Shown here one piece after another: positions 48,601-58,603 of a stretch of 64,000 nucleotides of DNA. A model generated the notes under the pieces. The model ran no database searches and had not been told where the DNA came from. It saw nothing but the letters and a program-made list of their open reading frames with translations. The DNA is from Linnemannia elongata (taxonomy: Eukaryota; Mortierellomycota; Mortierellomycetes; Mortierellales; Mortierellaceae), in assembly GCA_036320915.1 (NCBI GenBank), contig JAXBDG010000006.1, forward strand, positions 2,232,001-2,296,000, read 5' to 3'. Both the position numbers and the translations under genes were made by a program. The stretch's first letter is position 1. Every line of letters starts with the position of its first letter.

Positions 48601-51257
48601 CTCGTCCGCAGCCCGGACATATGAGGTTGTAATGGTAGTTGCGCAGGAACGACAGTCGACTCGACGGCGGCTTCACTCTTCTTGTCCTTGTTCTTATCCT
48701 TGTTCTTGTCTTTCTTACGAGACGATGATCCGCCTCCTCCAAACAATGCCTCGTCCATACGCTTGGCGACATCCTCGTACGACTCTGCTGATGGATCCTT
48801 TTTCTTGTTCTTCTTCCCGAACCACTTATTCTTGGTGCTGGATTTCTCCTCTGACTCAGCCTCTGCTTCGATAGTAACTGGTTGCAGACTGGGATCGTGA
48901 CTGTACTGGGAATGCTGATGCTGCATCAACGTTGTTGGCTCGAAAGACGCTCCTTGCTGCTGAGAATACTGGCGTTGTTGCTGCTGTTGCTGGTATTGCT
49001 CATCGAATTGACTCTGCTGGTTGCCGTCATAGTCGTAGCCGTCGTCAAAGGCAGCCGTAAACATCTGCTCGTCGGTCATGGCTTCATTGACCTGGTGGTA
49101 TACAACAGGCTCCTCCGAGTAGGCAGCTCCATTCCCTCCACTGGGACCGAATGTAGGCGTGAATGACTGCTCGTTGGAGTAAGAGGACGCCTTGTGGTTG
49201 AGGGTCGGTTTCTTCCTACTCTCTTTCAAAATTGGCTCCTTGGAAGGAGCCTTGTTCAGCGATGGTTGCTTTCCAGCATCCTATAGGAGACACATTTTGG
49301 ATGTTTTAAAAGTTAGCGCAGAGCTTTCGCGAGTAGTCAACGTTCAGATATTCAAGTTGAAAGAAAGAGAAAAGTGAGTTACCTTGCCCTCGTAGGCTTG
49401 GGCACGACCCCTGTTATCGGCAATGTAGTAAGGATCAACGTCCTCGTCTTCATCCTCATCGTAATACCGCGTATGCTGCTCGTATTCGTCCATTGGCATA
49501 GGTCCATCGTCATTACCAACGAACCAATCGGCATGTTGCTGTTGTGAATAAGCATCTGCATGATCACCAGGGTCCACCAAGTGCTGATGCTGCTGCTGTG
49601 CACCCAAGGGCAATGGTGGTGCTGGGATTTCGTAATCATTGGGAGGACGGTAAGGGCCAGAACTCGTCTCGCCCGCGGAAAACGACTTTGACTTCTTTTT
49701 CCCAAAGGGTTTCCAGCGCGAGGATTTGGTCGATTGCTCAGTGGGTGGAGTCTCGATCGCTGGCGAGTTGTTGTTGTTGGATGCGATGAGTGGTGTTGGT
49801 GAAGGAGTCTGGGTTTGGTTCATGAATACCGGTGTGACCAATGTTGCAGGTGAGCCCGTTGCCTTTTGGGGCTCTGAATAGGGTGGAGAAATATAACCCC
49901 CGTTGATATTGCTGTTGTAGTCGTTGTAGGCTGCATAATTGTAGTTGTTGTCCTGCATTGGTAGCTGCTGCTGTTGCTGTTGTTGTGAGTGGTCGTCCAC
50001 CTGGGTTTTAGACTTTTTCTTTCCAAAAATCTTGAACCCACCACTCTCCTTTTCTTTTTCGCTGGTTTGAGGACCAAATGAAGGTGTGTGAGGTGGAGGA
50101 GGCTGATAGAGATGCTGTTGCTGGAGTTGCTGCTGATAAGGGTCCTGAACCAAATGGTACTGTTCTGGGGATGGCTGGTAGGAAGGTTGGGGCAGATAAT
50201 ACTCCTGAGCTGAGTACTGCTGTTGCTGTTGCTGTTGCTGTTGGTGATGATACTGGTGTTGATGATGGTCCTCCTGCTGCTGTTGTTGGTAGGCCATTGT
50301 CCGTTGTTGTTGGTTGTAACGAGTATCCTCCTCGGGCACCTGTGGGGCAGTTGCGAGAGCAGGTGCGGGAGCGGATGCCTTTTTTGAGGCGGCGTTCGCT
50401 TTTGCGGCGGTCTTGAGTTGCTGGACCCTGTCAAGGTAGATGGCTTGCTGCAAGGTGTAAGGGGGGGCAATAGAACAAGCAGACCCGATCAGAATTGAAT
50501 ATAAATAATGCGCGTGGAGAAATAAAAAGGGAAATAAAATGTCATTGGTGTGAGTCGGTGCCTGAAAATAATGTGAAGAAACCTGACAACTCTCAGTCCA
50601 TCCATATCGACCACAGACATCTTCCTCTTCTTTTTGTGCTCTCTCTTTCTCCGCCCGCGTAAAGGTAGTATCAGATTCATATGTAAAGAGCTCAATGATG
50701 GTCCATGTGTAAAACAACTTCTTTCTTGAACTTACGATCGTCAGCATAGACTGCTTCTTCTTTTCGCTCCCGCACAAGGGTATCACACGTCCAAGATCAT
50801 TGGCCGCCTGGGCATACAACTGAGTCGCCAAGACGGTCTCGCCCAGCTCGTCCAGCTGGACAGCCTGCTGGGCCTTGACCAACGCCGCATCAAAGATGTT
50901 TCTCCAATTGTATTCCGACCAATTCTCCTGCTGTTGAGGTTGTTGCTGCGTTGTCTGTGCAGGGGGTTGCTGTGGTTGTTGCTGTTGACTGTACAAGTTG
51001 GACTCGGAGTAAGAATGCTGGAGCTGCTGTTGAGAATCACTGTCGTAGCTGTTATAGTCAGGGCGAGGAGGAAGTTGGTTAGGGAGTTGGATTTGAATTT
51101 GTTGTGAACTGTAGGCTTGGACAGACTGGTTAGGGTGGTTCGATGGTGGTGGTGGTGGGGGGCCGGATGGGTTTGAGTGGTAGGCTGATGAAGATGAGGG
51201 TGCTGTGGCGGCGACGGTTGCCGACCTGCGGCTCCTGCTTGCTGGTGCTGGTGACAT
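45618..51257 (-). CDS. Giant MIT-domain protein with internal helical repeats
   Basis: Exons 51257-50736, 50447-49383, 49280-47730, 47633-45618; 1717 residues. Residues about 120-187 (FDAALVKAQQAVQLDELGE, LYAQAANDLGRVIP, then AIYLDRVQQLK after the first intron) fit a MIT domain, which binds ESCRT-III tails at endosomes. The middle is Gln/Ser-rich with recurring basic patches (FKIFGKKKSK, WKPFGKKKSK, NKWFGKKNKKKD, FNLFKSKK). The C-terminal third has acidic runs and two related helical segments, IQNPEELWLYVQQAKTYATT...ARWQEI and TTDVEHLKFYIQRMKTDTVA...LQQRLAEL. The role at membranes is inferred. The tract GAGAAAAGG repeats just upstream of the start. Confidence 0.82.
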
Positions 51258-52943
51258 GAGAGTTGATTAATATTTTTTGTAGGGTGTGTGTGAATGAGAG
51301 AGAAGTAAAGTTGGCGAATGAGAGAAAGTGAGATGAGTTTATGAAAAGTAAAGGAGACGAAAGAAGGGAAGGGAATGAAGAGGAATGGTGAGGGACCGCT
51401 TGAAAAAGAAGGTAAAGGAGAAAAGGGAGAAAAGGGAGAAAAGGGAGAAAAGGGAGAAAAGGGAGAAAAGGGGGAAGAAGTAGAATTGAAGCAGCCAAGA
51501 AAAGTGGACAAAGAGAAGAAAACGAAGAACCGTTGGGGCTTGGGGCAGAGCAACGATGAACAAGCGAGCGAACCGGTGCTCACATCATCCCCTTCTCTCC
51601 TCACTCTCCTTTTCCTCTTTACACACACGCACTCTTTTTTCATTTCTTCCTTCTCTTTTCGCGCCTTGACTCGAAAACGAGCTAACAGACGGAAAAGATG
51701 GAAAATGCTCAGGGGTACTTACTGATTAGGGTGAGAAGGGTGCCATTGAGGCAAAGACAGCAAGACGGGACTAGTGAGTATCTATCCTCATAATAAAAAA
51801 GTGGATGAGAAATGAACCACAGACCAAGGAAAATAAAAAGCAAGAAGCAATCGTCCTGTTCTTCTCTGCTCCTCCATGCAAATGTGGAGCGCGATCTCTT
51901 TGTAAAGAAACAAGGGAAAAGACGAAACAGGAGTGGAGCAACCTTATTTCAGGCGTCGTTAAAGTCGAGAATCGATTTGTTGGTTGGTGGAAAAGGAGTG
52001 AACAGGAAGAAGGGGAGCTCTTCTTCCTTTGCCTCTTCCCTTTCATTCTTGAATGGCAATAATGCAATGATTACTCATTGCACATGAATGTCTCCAACCC
52101 ACCCTATGCTCTACTACGCACATGGTACTCTCCAGGGAGGGGGACTGTGTCAATTTTGCACTACAAACAAATCCAGTACACGGGGACATACTCTTCTCAT
52201 AAATAAAAGACATTCACCTGTCTTGGAATCAATTCCAGGAACAGATTGGTTGACCGTTAAAAATCAACTTCATCCTTGGAAGTTCAAGAAAGAAGAAAAT
52301 GAGAAATGGAGATGGAGGTGAGGTGGGAAGGGGGGGTGAGCAACCCGACCCTCTTGCTCTGTTACTGTACTTGGCTTGGTCATTCTCAACATTTCAACGG
52401 AAAGCTGCTCTCATGTTATTCGTTTCTTTTCTTTCTCTCTCTCTATCTTGTCCCCTTTATATTTATTTTTATTGTGCAACCATCGATGCCTTGTGAAAGT
52501 GAACATGCGAACAATCGGCACCTTCCTTCAAGGCAATTCATCCCAACGGCATTACTACTTTTTTTTGTTGTTGATGGTTTTGTTGTTTTGGTCATCATAA
52601 TTAAGTACATTATTACTCCCCGTGCACACAGATGTGGAGTCTGGACCCCTCCTCCTCCTATCAATAAACCAACTTGTTATTTTTCGTGTCACCAAACATA
52701 GAAAAGGAGGGGTGGACCCAACGAATTAACAAACACCATCAATTGCTTTTTCGGCGCTGTTCATTTCTATTTTCATATAGACATCGATTTTTTTTACACT
52801 TTGAGGAGACAAATCAACTTGAAAAAGCCCTTTCCATGGCTCGGACCCCACACCCTCTTCCTTTTGTTCATCCCCCCCTCCTGTTTATAGCGCCCATCTC
52901 TCCATCTCATTGTCCTCATCAAGACATACGTTGCAAAAGTACA
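51258..52943. other. Intergenic region
   Basis: About 1.7 kb between the MIT-domain gene start and the partial BAG copy. Apart from the 9-bp repeat and low-complexity leader, 51,780-52,850 holds no coding-like frame. From about 52,860 the sequence becomes weakly similar to 58,380-58,450. Confidence 0.45.
51421..51474. repeat. 9-bp tandem repeat (AAAAGGGAG x6)
   Basis: Six exact units of AAAAGGGAG, about 165 bp upstream of the MIT-domain gene start, in its purine-rich (coding-strand C/T-rich) leader region. Confidence 0.9.
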
Positions 52944-53845
52944 TATTGTGTTTGAATCGAAGTATCGTATTTATTCATAGTAGGTTGTGAATTGTAAAGT
53001 GTTCGTACAAAAAGCTGGGTCAGGAGAAAATAATTCTAGAACTCGGGAACGATCTCAAAGTCGTCATGACCAGACTCTGAACCCAAATTCTTGGCTTCTT
53101 TGGCTGGACCGGGGGTCTCCTTCTCGGTCTCAATAGTCCTCTCTTCCTCAACGACGGCGGGGGAATCCGTAGACTTGGCGACTTCAACGGTGACATCCTC
53201 AGACTCGGGCCCGGTCTCTTCTTCGACTTGGACTTCGACCTCTTTGTCGTCCTGGACAGTCTCAGACTCGGAGGGAGAGGGAGCAGACGCGACCGCGACA
53301 TTGACATTGTAAGGCGCGATCTCGTCTTCATCATCATCTTCCTCGGCAGTAGGGAACAGATCGGCGACCTCTTCCTCATCATCCTCGTCGATTGGCTCGG
53401 CCTCCAACACAATCACCTCCGTCTCCTCCGATGAAGACGATGACGAAGAAGAAGAAGTCTCTGCCAGGACCTCAGGAGTAGCAACCTCGGCAGCAGAGGT
53501 GGAAACAGGAGCATCACGAACGACCTGCTTGCCAGTATTACTCTCCCTCGCCTTGAAACTATCAACAAGCTCCAAAAGATCCTGACTCTTCTTAATCAAC
53601 TCCTTCCTCCTCTGACGAACGCCCAAATCCCCCTCACTGTCAACAGAATCAATCTCGAACATTGCCTTACTCACACTCTCTTCTGCCGCCAAGACGATCC
53701 GCTTGTTTGATTCTTGATCTGTCGAGGAGGAAGAGGATGAGAGAGCATCGTGGAGGTCGAGGGCGAAAGAGTCGAGGGAAGATTCGATCAGGTTGAGGGA
53801 GGAGTGCTTCTGGTGGAGGCTGTGGGTTTGTTGGTGGGCGCGTTG
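52944..53845 (-). repeat. Segmental duplicate of the BAG gene 3' end (copy 1)
   Basis: 902 bp nearly identical to 58,604-59,505 (constant offset 5,660). I saw two differences: A versus T at 52,961/58,621 and T versus C at 53,738/59,398. Homology to the left continues only weakly to about 52,860. To the right it ends abruptly after GCGCGTTG. Confidence 0.95.
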
Positions 53846-53923
53846 ATTGAATCGTTGAATGCAGGGCTGTGAGCAAAGGTGAGCAAACTTTGAATTTAAG
53901 GGGCTCCTCCGCCCTAATCCCAT
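53036..53923 (-). CDS. Truncated BAG-domain gene copy with new N-terminus
   Basis: Open frame of 295 codons from a true ATG. Residues 27-295 equal residues 395-663 of the full BAG gene at 58,696-60,687, including the complete BAG domain (HSLHQKHSSLNLIESSLDSF, MFEIDSVDSEGDLGVRQRRK) and the acidic tail ending DFEIVPEF. The first 26 residues (MGLGRRSPLNSKFAHLCSQP...) come from the inverted-repeat element at 53,883 and its flank. No promoter of the parent gene was copied. It could be an expressed BAG-only protein or a silent fragment; the sequence cannot decide. Confidence 0.45.
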   Translation of the reverse strand: MGLGRRSPLNSKFAHLCSQPCIQRFNQRAHQQTHSLHQKHSSLNLIESSLDSFALDLHDALSSSSSSTDQESNKRIVLAAEESVSKAMFEIDSVDSEGDLGVRQRRKELIKKSQDLLELVDSFKARESNTGKQVVRDAPVSTSAAEVATPEVLAETSSSSSSSSSEETEVIVLEAEPIDEDDEEEVADLFPTAEEDDDEDEIAPYNVNVAVASAPSPSESETVQDDKEVEVQVEEETGPESEDVTVEVAKSTDSPAVVEEERTIETEKETPGPAKEAKNLGSESGHDDFEIVPEF

Positions 53924-54139
53924 TGAGCGAGCGAGAGGCTAAAAAATATGGTCGCTTGGCATTTGTTATGATATCAACTAGGGCTCTGACGGCCTTATAT
54001 GTTTATTGTAGCACCTTGTCAACTACAGGGGGTTTGTTTAACAAAATACTCATAATTGACACAGTGGCGCTTATTGAACCCGCTCACTCGCTTATTACAT
54101 AGGATTAGTGCCGAACAGCCCCTTAAATTCAAAAATTGC
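53883..54139. mobile_element. MITE-like element with terminal inverted repeats
   Basis: Ends GCAAACTTTGAATTTAAGGG and, on the other strand, GCAATTTTTGAATTTAAGGG are inverted; the match continues through GGGGCT and, less well, CTAATCC and AGCGAGYGAG to about 60 bp. Total 257 bp, no coding frame. No clear target-site duplication. It abuts the breakpoint of the BAG duplicate. Confidence 0.65.
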
Positions 54140-54193
54140 TTGGGAAAACCAGAACTAGCATGCGACAACCAAGAGAGATGTACTGTAACTTGT

Positions 54194-54194
<1 letters not shown>

Positions 54195-54224
<30 letters not shown>
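54195..54224. repeat. Poly(T) tract, about 30 bases
   Basis: Homopolymer T run between the MITE-like element and the 3' end of the unknown nine-exon gene. It could be a retroposon poly(A) tail on the minus strand, but no element body is recognised. Confidence 0.8.
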
Positions 54225-54225
<1 letters not shown>

Positions 54226-54369
54226 AGGACGATCGAATACAATTTTTATATGCAATGCAAGGGGCTATCAGCTAATAGACTATGTATGCCTACAGCATCC
54301 GTTCAAGCAGATAGGGAGTGAAGGAGAGGCGGAAGAGAAGAGGATCCTATCCATTGAGGTTGTATCACT

Positions 54370-56834
54370 TTATCCACGACGCTTCCGAGATTTTTTCATC
54401 ATCTGAGGATCCAACTGAGAAGCGGAGGAGGAAGAGGATCGGTCCATAGGACGTTTTCTGGGCGAGGGTGGTGGCTTCTGGGGGGAAGGCATGGATCTGG
54501 TCTTCTTTGGAGTGTAGAAAGTCCGTACATACGAGTACATTGATGTTCGTATGGCATTATCTGATCCATGGTTCAATCTCCGTAAAGCGAGGTCACGTCC
54601 GATCTGGAGGAAGTAGGACTGAAATGGCACCCAATAAAAATAGAAAAATCAATAACCTGTCTATCAGAACATTGCAGCAACGGCAGCAATAAAAAAAGGC
54701 ACATACCCGCAAAGAGAATAAGGCAGCCAAAGTTCGACCGTCCATGAAGCATTCTAGTTCCAAGGCGTTCGTGGGGAGGACCAAGTCTTGGTCTAGGACC
54801 TTGCCACAGACGTGAACACCATCATTCTCGCGCAGAGACATTAGACTCGCTGAGTATGCTATGATGGGTGGTTCAGACATATTTGCCAGATCAGTCCCTT
54901 TTTCTCAAAATCTCAAGGGCCAAAAAGCTAAAATGTCTTACCATGCATGTTGAAGAAGTAAATCTTGGGTGTTCCAATCTGGTTGATGATGAGGTGATTA
55001 TGGCGAATATTCTTTCGCACCATTATCTCCACGTCCTCTGCCGTCGAACGCAGGGCTTTCATTTCGCTGTTTGAGATTGTGACAAACTCCCACTGCTTCA
55101 TGCGCTCAACAGAAACGACAAACTTGCAGTCGACTTTTCGAGGCGATTCCTTCCTGTTCTCCTTCTTCTGTCCCTTGAGTCGCTCAACTGCGTGGTCAGC
55201 CTCATTCTGAGATCGTGCTTCGCTTGACCCTTCCAATCCAGTTTCTCCGCTAAAAAAAATGAAAAAATAAAATAAACGGGGTTGGTGGCCGGACTGGAAA
55301 CAAAAAAATAAAAGCACCAAAGAATATCATTTCTTTTAACTTACATAACAGCAGCAATGGCTGTTTTCGAGAATAGGGTATTGAATACCCGTTCCCAGAC
55401 ACCTTGAGACTGTTGCTCTGTATCCACAAGACGACGGAAGGGGTCCACAACACACAGAGGCGCACTATCGAGTAAGTTGTTTGTTTCTTCTTCTGTGATT
55501 AGTTCCAACATACTAATATCCGTGTGCTTATGCCTTTCGTTCGTATGCTGTAACTTACACAACCTGCAAGATATCGATGGCCAGTTTGATAGTCACATCA
55601 ACCTTCTGCCCCTGACGTCGCTTGGTTGCCAACGAGCCTTTCTCGATATCGATCAAATCCACGAGTTGCCCAACATCAAAGACCCCCTGCTCATCTTGGG
55701 CCTGTTCCCTTAAAGTCTTCAAAAGATCCAAGAGGGCGGTCGAGGGTACGGCCATCTCCGGCTCCTTTGATTTTTCGAGGAGGTCAGGCAAATCATGGAA
55801 CTTGAAAATGGTCTCGGCACTGGTGCAATGAAGGTAAGCGACAGAGGAAGCAGCGACACTGGGAAAGAGAAAGAGAAGACCTATATTAATAAGTCGATAA
55901 AGCGTCCAAGTTTTTTTTGCATTGCAAACCCAACTAACAAAAGGGACATGTAAAACCGTACTACAAATCCTTCTGCTGGACTTTGGGCAAGTCATGGTAA
56001 ACTGTCAGATGGTCCTTGACATATTGGAAAAGGGTTGTCTTTAGCGTGTTCTCCATCTTGGGCATCTTTGGGATCCTGAATGCCTGGTTGTTTGCCTATG
56101 AAGAATAAAATATTATGACCGTCAGTAAAATAAGATCCATCTATACATATAAAATACGTATAGCTAGAGTTCATGGCGCTTACGGCACGGTAGAGGCCTT
56201 CAAAGAGTCCATGAAAGTCGTGAGGAAGAATTATTTCGCCGAGTTCATCATCGTCATCATCACTCTCTTCAGCCTCTTGATCGCGATCAGGTTCACCGTC
56301 GGTATCGGGCAGTATTTCAACTCCTGTACCGTTCGATGCCGCAACAGCGGCTGGTCTTGCCATATCTATTGGACAAATAAATCATACAACACGATTAACA
56401 TGATTTCCTTATCATCTACTCCATACTCATACATGAGATCCTTTATCTTGAAATCTTACGGTTGTATGATGCCTCGTCAACACCACGCATAATCTCTATT
56501 CAGAATACACAAACAGCACGTTAAATTAATAGCCGTCCACTCCAGCTGCATCACATTACTCAAGCAACAAATAATTGACCTTACCGGCACCATGAACCTG
56601 TATCGATTTGCTCATAACAGTGCTAACAGTTTTACGCGTCACACTTATGGAGCCCTGTAATATAATATCATCGTACTCTGCGCGGCACTGCTTTATGTCG
56701 GGTTTGAATTGAGATGCAGCTGTGACTCCATTCGAGCGTTGTCGACCGATGTAACTGATAAAGCAGCTGTACATCTTGTTAAAGTCAGGGTGATCGTGAG
56801 TGTCCCTGGTTGCGAATTCCTTGAAAGAATCCAT
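54370..56834 (-). CDS. Nine-exon gene of unknown function
   Basis: Exons by splice sites and phase: 56834-56585, 56495-56460, 56365-56184, 56095-55965, 55858-55559, 55464-55345, 55249-54942, about 54858-54707, 54618-54370; about 575 residues, all in frame. N-terminus MDSFKEFATRDTHDHPDFNK, then an acidic stretch (EAEESDDDDDELGEIILP), helical segments (ALLDLLKTLREQAQDEQGVF, VDVTIKLAIDILQV), a charged linker, VERMKQWEFVTISNSEMKAL and IYFFNMHG. The C-terminus is Pro/Lys/Arg-rich and ends MMKKSRKRRG, a likely nuclear signal. No family recognised. It lies between the two BAG copies. Confidence 0.7.
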
Positions 56835-56932
56835 TCTAGAAAAAAATATATCGCAGGTCAGGGTGTATCAAGTGTTATTCATTCGAGGAGCAATTCAAAA
56901 CAATCAAATTAACAAACATGGCAACATTAAAG

Positions 56933-57299
56933 AGGCTTCTTTCTCTGCCTGCATCTGTGAGGCATCAGATGAGCGACAGTGAGCATTTCCAGAATCAGAG
57001 GGCTTCTGGACAGTGGCTGAAAGTCCGCATCCGTATGGATGTACAGCTAGGAGCTGCCCACCCCACCCTCACAGACACGGTAGAAGCGTAGACAAAAAAA
57101 ACAATCCAAATGCCAAAAAAGTGACATGAAAGGCTTCTTTCTCTGCCTGCATCTGTGAGGCATCAGTTGAGCGACAGTGAGCATTTCCAGAATCAGAGGG
57201 CTTCTGGACAGTGGCTGAAAGTCCGCATCCGTATGGATGTACAGCTAGGAGCTGCCCACCCCACCCTCACAGACACGGTAGAAGCGTAGACAAAAAAAA
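56933..57299. repeat. Direct repeat, two copies, 198-bp period
   Basis: 56,933-57,101 and 57,131-57,299 are identical over about 169 bp except for one base (CAGATGAG versus CAGTTGAG). Each starts AGGCTTCTTTCTCTGCCTGC and ends GTAGAC followed by eight A. Spacer about 29 bp. It lies just upstream of the unknown gene's start. It resembles no element I know; the A-rich ends might point to retroposition. Confidence 0.9.
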
Positions 57300-57344
57300 T
57301 AGTCCAACACGGCAGCTGCACCTTGAAGACGTGTCAGAGTGAGT

Positions 57345-57480
57345 GTGAGAGAGAGAGAGAGACAGCGAGCGAGCGAGAGTGGGAGAAAGAGAGACAGCGA
57401 GCGAGCGAGAGTGGGAGAAAGAGAGACAGCGAGCGAGCGAGAGTGAGAGAGAGAGAGAGAGACAGAAGGGGAAAGATGAA
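57345..57480. repeat. GA-rich minisatellite with 32-bp period
   Basis: GA dinucleotide run followed by three units beginning GACAGCGAGCGAGCGAGAGT at 57,361, 57,393 and 57,425, then more GA. Period exactly 32 bp. Confidence 0.88.
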
Positions 57481-57495
57481 GGTAAGCAAAAGTTG

Positions 57496-57507
57496 CACGT
57501 GACGTCA
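57496..57507. promoter_or_regulatory. Overlapping E-box and CRE palindromes
   Basis: CACGTGACGTCA contains CACGTG (bHLH site) and TGACGTCA (CREB/ATF-type bZIP site) sharing two bases. Position is between the minisatellite and the LINE. Which gene it might serve is unclear. Confidence 0.3.
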
Positions 57508-57553
57508 CCGTAATTTATTTCCTTCCCACGCTTGTCGCCCTTACCAACTTCCT

Positions 57554-58372
57554 GGAGGGAGAAACAGAGCCCAAGGAGATCGGGTGGGTAGCGACGAGCG
57601 TCAGAGCATGCAAAGCGGCGCTGAGGAGGATCATCCAATGGCCAAGTACGGAGGACCGCAACGAAGGATACACGGGCGATGAGAAGTGGACGGTCTGCCA
57701 CATACTCAGAGGACTCGTACCCAAGGCTCTTGCCACTGAGTGGGCCAAAGTCTTCAAGGAGATGCCCAAGAGCGTTGTCGAACACGTCAGCCGACTATTC
57801 TGCAAGTTCATCGAGAAGGAGGGCCGAGAAAAAATATGGAAACTGCGATGCGAGAGAAGTGTCGAATGGGAGAAATAGCAGGGTATCACAGAACGACGGA
57901 AGCACAAACCCCCGGAGGAGCGGCCAAGGTCCCAATGGCAACAAATATATGGACGGAAACCCAGAGCGAATGAATGCGAGTGCGGGCGGCCCCTGGCGGA
58001 GCATGAGGAGGGACGATGCCCTGGCGTTCAGAATGATACATATGCAACCGACCGAGCGGTGATCGAGGCCTTACTAGGCCGGAGGAGAATGGATATTATG
58101 GAAAAAAGAGGAGCGATGACAGTTAAAGAGTTCGAGACGGAAGACACCTAGTTTTCCCCCTTGAACCGCCCCCGAAGGGCAGCAAGGGTCATCCGGAGGT
58201 ATGCGCAGGTGCACCTGGCGCAGAATACGGATTGTGTTTCCTCGGTTTTGCGCAGTACACTTTATCTATTCTGCTTTGCTACGTATATAACGACGTAGAA
58301 TACCGTGCTCGCATGAGCTACACTTAGACTTCCGTTTTCGGATTAAAACTTTGACGTTCCAAAAAAAAAAAA
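57554..58372 (+). mobile_element. 5'-truncated LINE (non-LTR retrotransposon) 3' end
   Basis: The insert is flanked by a perfect 17-bp duplication GCCCTTACCAACTTCCT (57,537-57,553 and 58,373-58,389) and ends in 12 A, the signature of target-primed reverse transcription. The plus frame encodes the C-terminal end of an ORF2-type protein: EKWTVCHILRGLVPKALATE, IWKLRCERSVEWEK, an in-frame stop TAG at 57,876-57,878, then CECGRPLAEHEEGRCPG, a C-x-C-x7-H-x4-C knuckle typical of LINE ORF2 ends. The final stop is at 58,149-58,151 and the 3' UTR runs to the tail. The reverse transcriptase itself is absent, so it is dead on arrival. Confidence 0.85.
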
Positions 58373-58454
58373 GCCCTTACCAACTTCCTTTGTTCATCCC
58401 CCTGCTTATGCGCCCATTTCTCCATCAAAACACACTTTCCAAAAGTACAAATTT

Positions 58455-58603
58455 GAGGTTTTTTAAACCTTGACATTTTATGGCGTGTAACCCAAATGCG
58501 CCGTCGCCATCAAAATACACCAGCTCGAGGGCTGATGTATTTCAAATATGCCATTGAAATACGCCTCGAATTGAATTGGACGATGTCAAAGTTTGAAGCC
58601 CCC
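58455..58603. mobile_element. Foldback / MITE-like insertion in BAG copy 2
   Basis: About 150 bp present here and absent at the matching place in copy 1 (ACA|TATTGTG near 52,944). The ends are imperfect inverted repeats (GAGG...AAACCTTGACAT versus AGGGGGCTTCAAACTTTGACAT on the other strand). The centre is a near-perfect hairpin (AAATACACCAGC ... GCTGATGTATTT, 58,513-58,542). Non-coding. Confidence 0.6.

Noticed and set aside
53005..53020. GTACAAAAAGCTGGGT (also 58,665-58,680, and a 15-base match near 12,524) resembling part of a cloning att site
   Set aside because: Only a partial match lacking the full core; two hits are the same duplicated block and the third is embedded in ordinary A/T-rich sequence, so chance is more likely than vector.
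57131..57299. Tandem repeats considered as a CRISPR-like array
   Set aside because: Only two long units, eukaryotic context, no regular short spacers.
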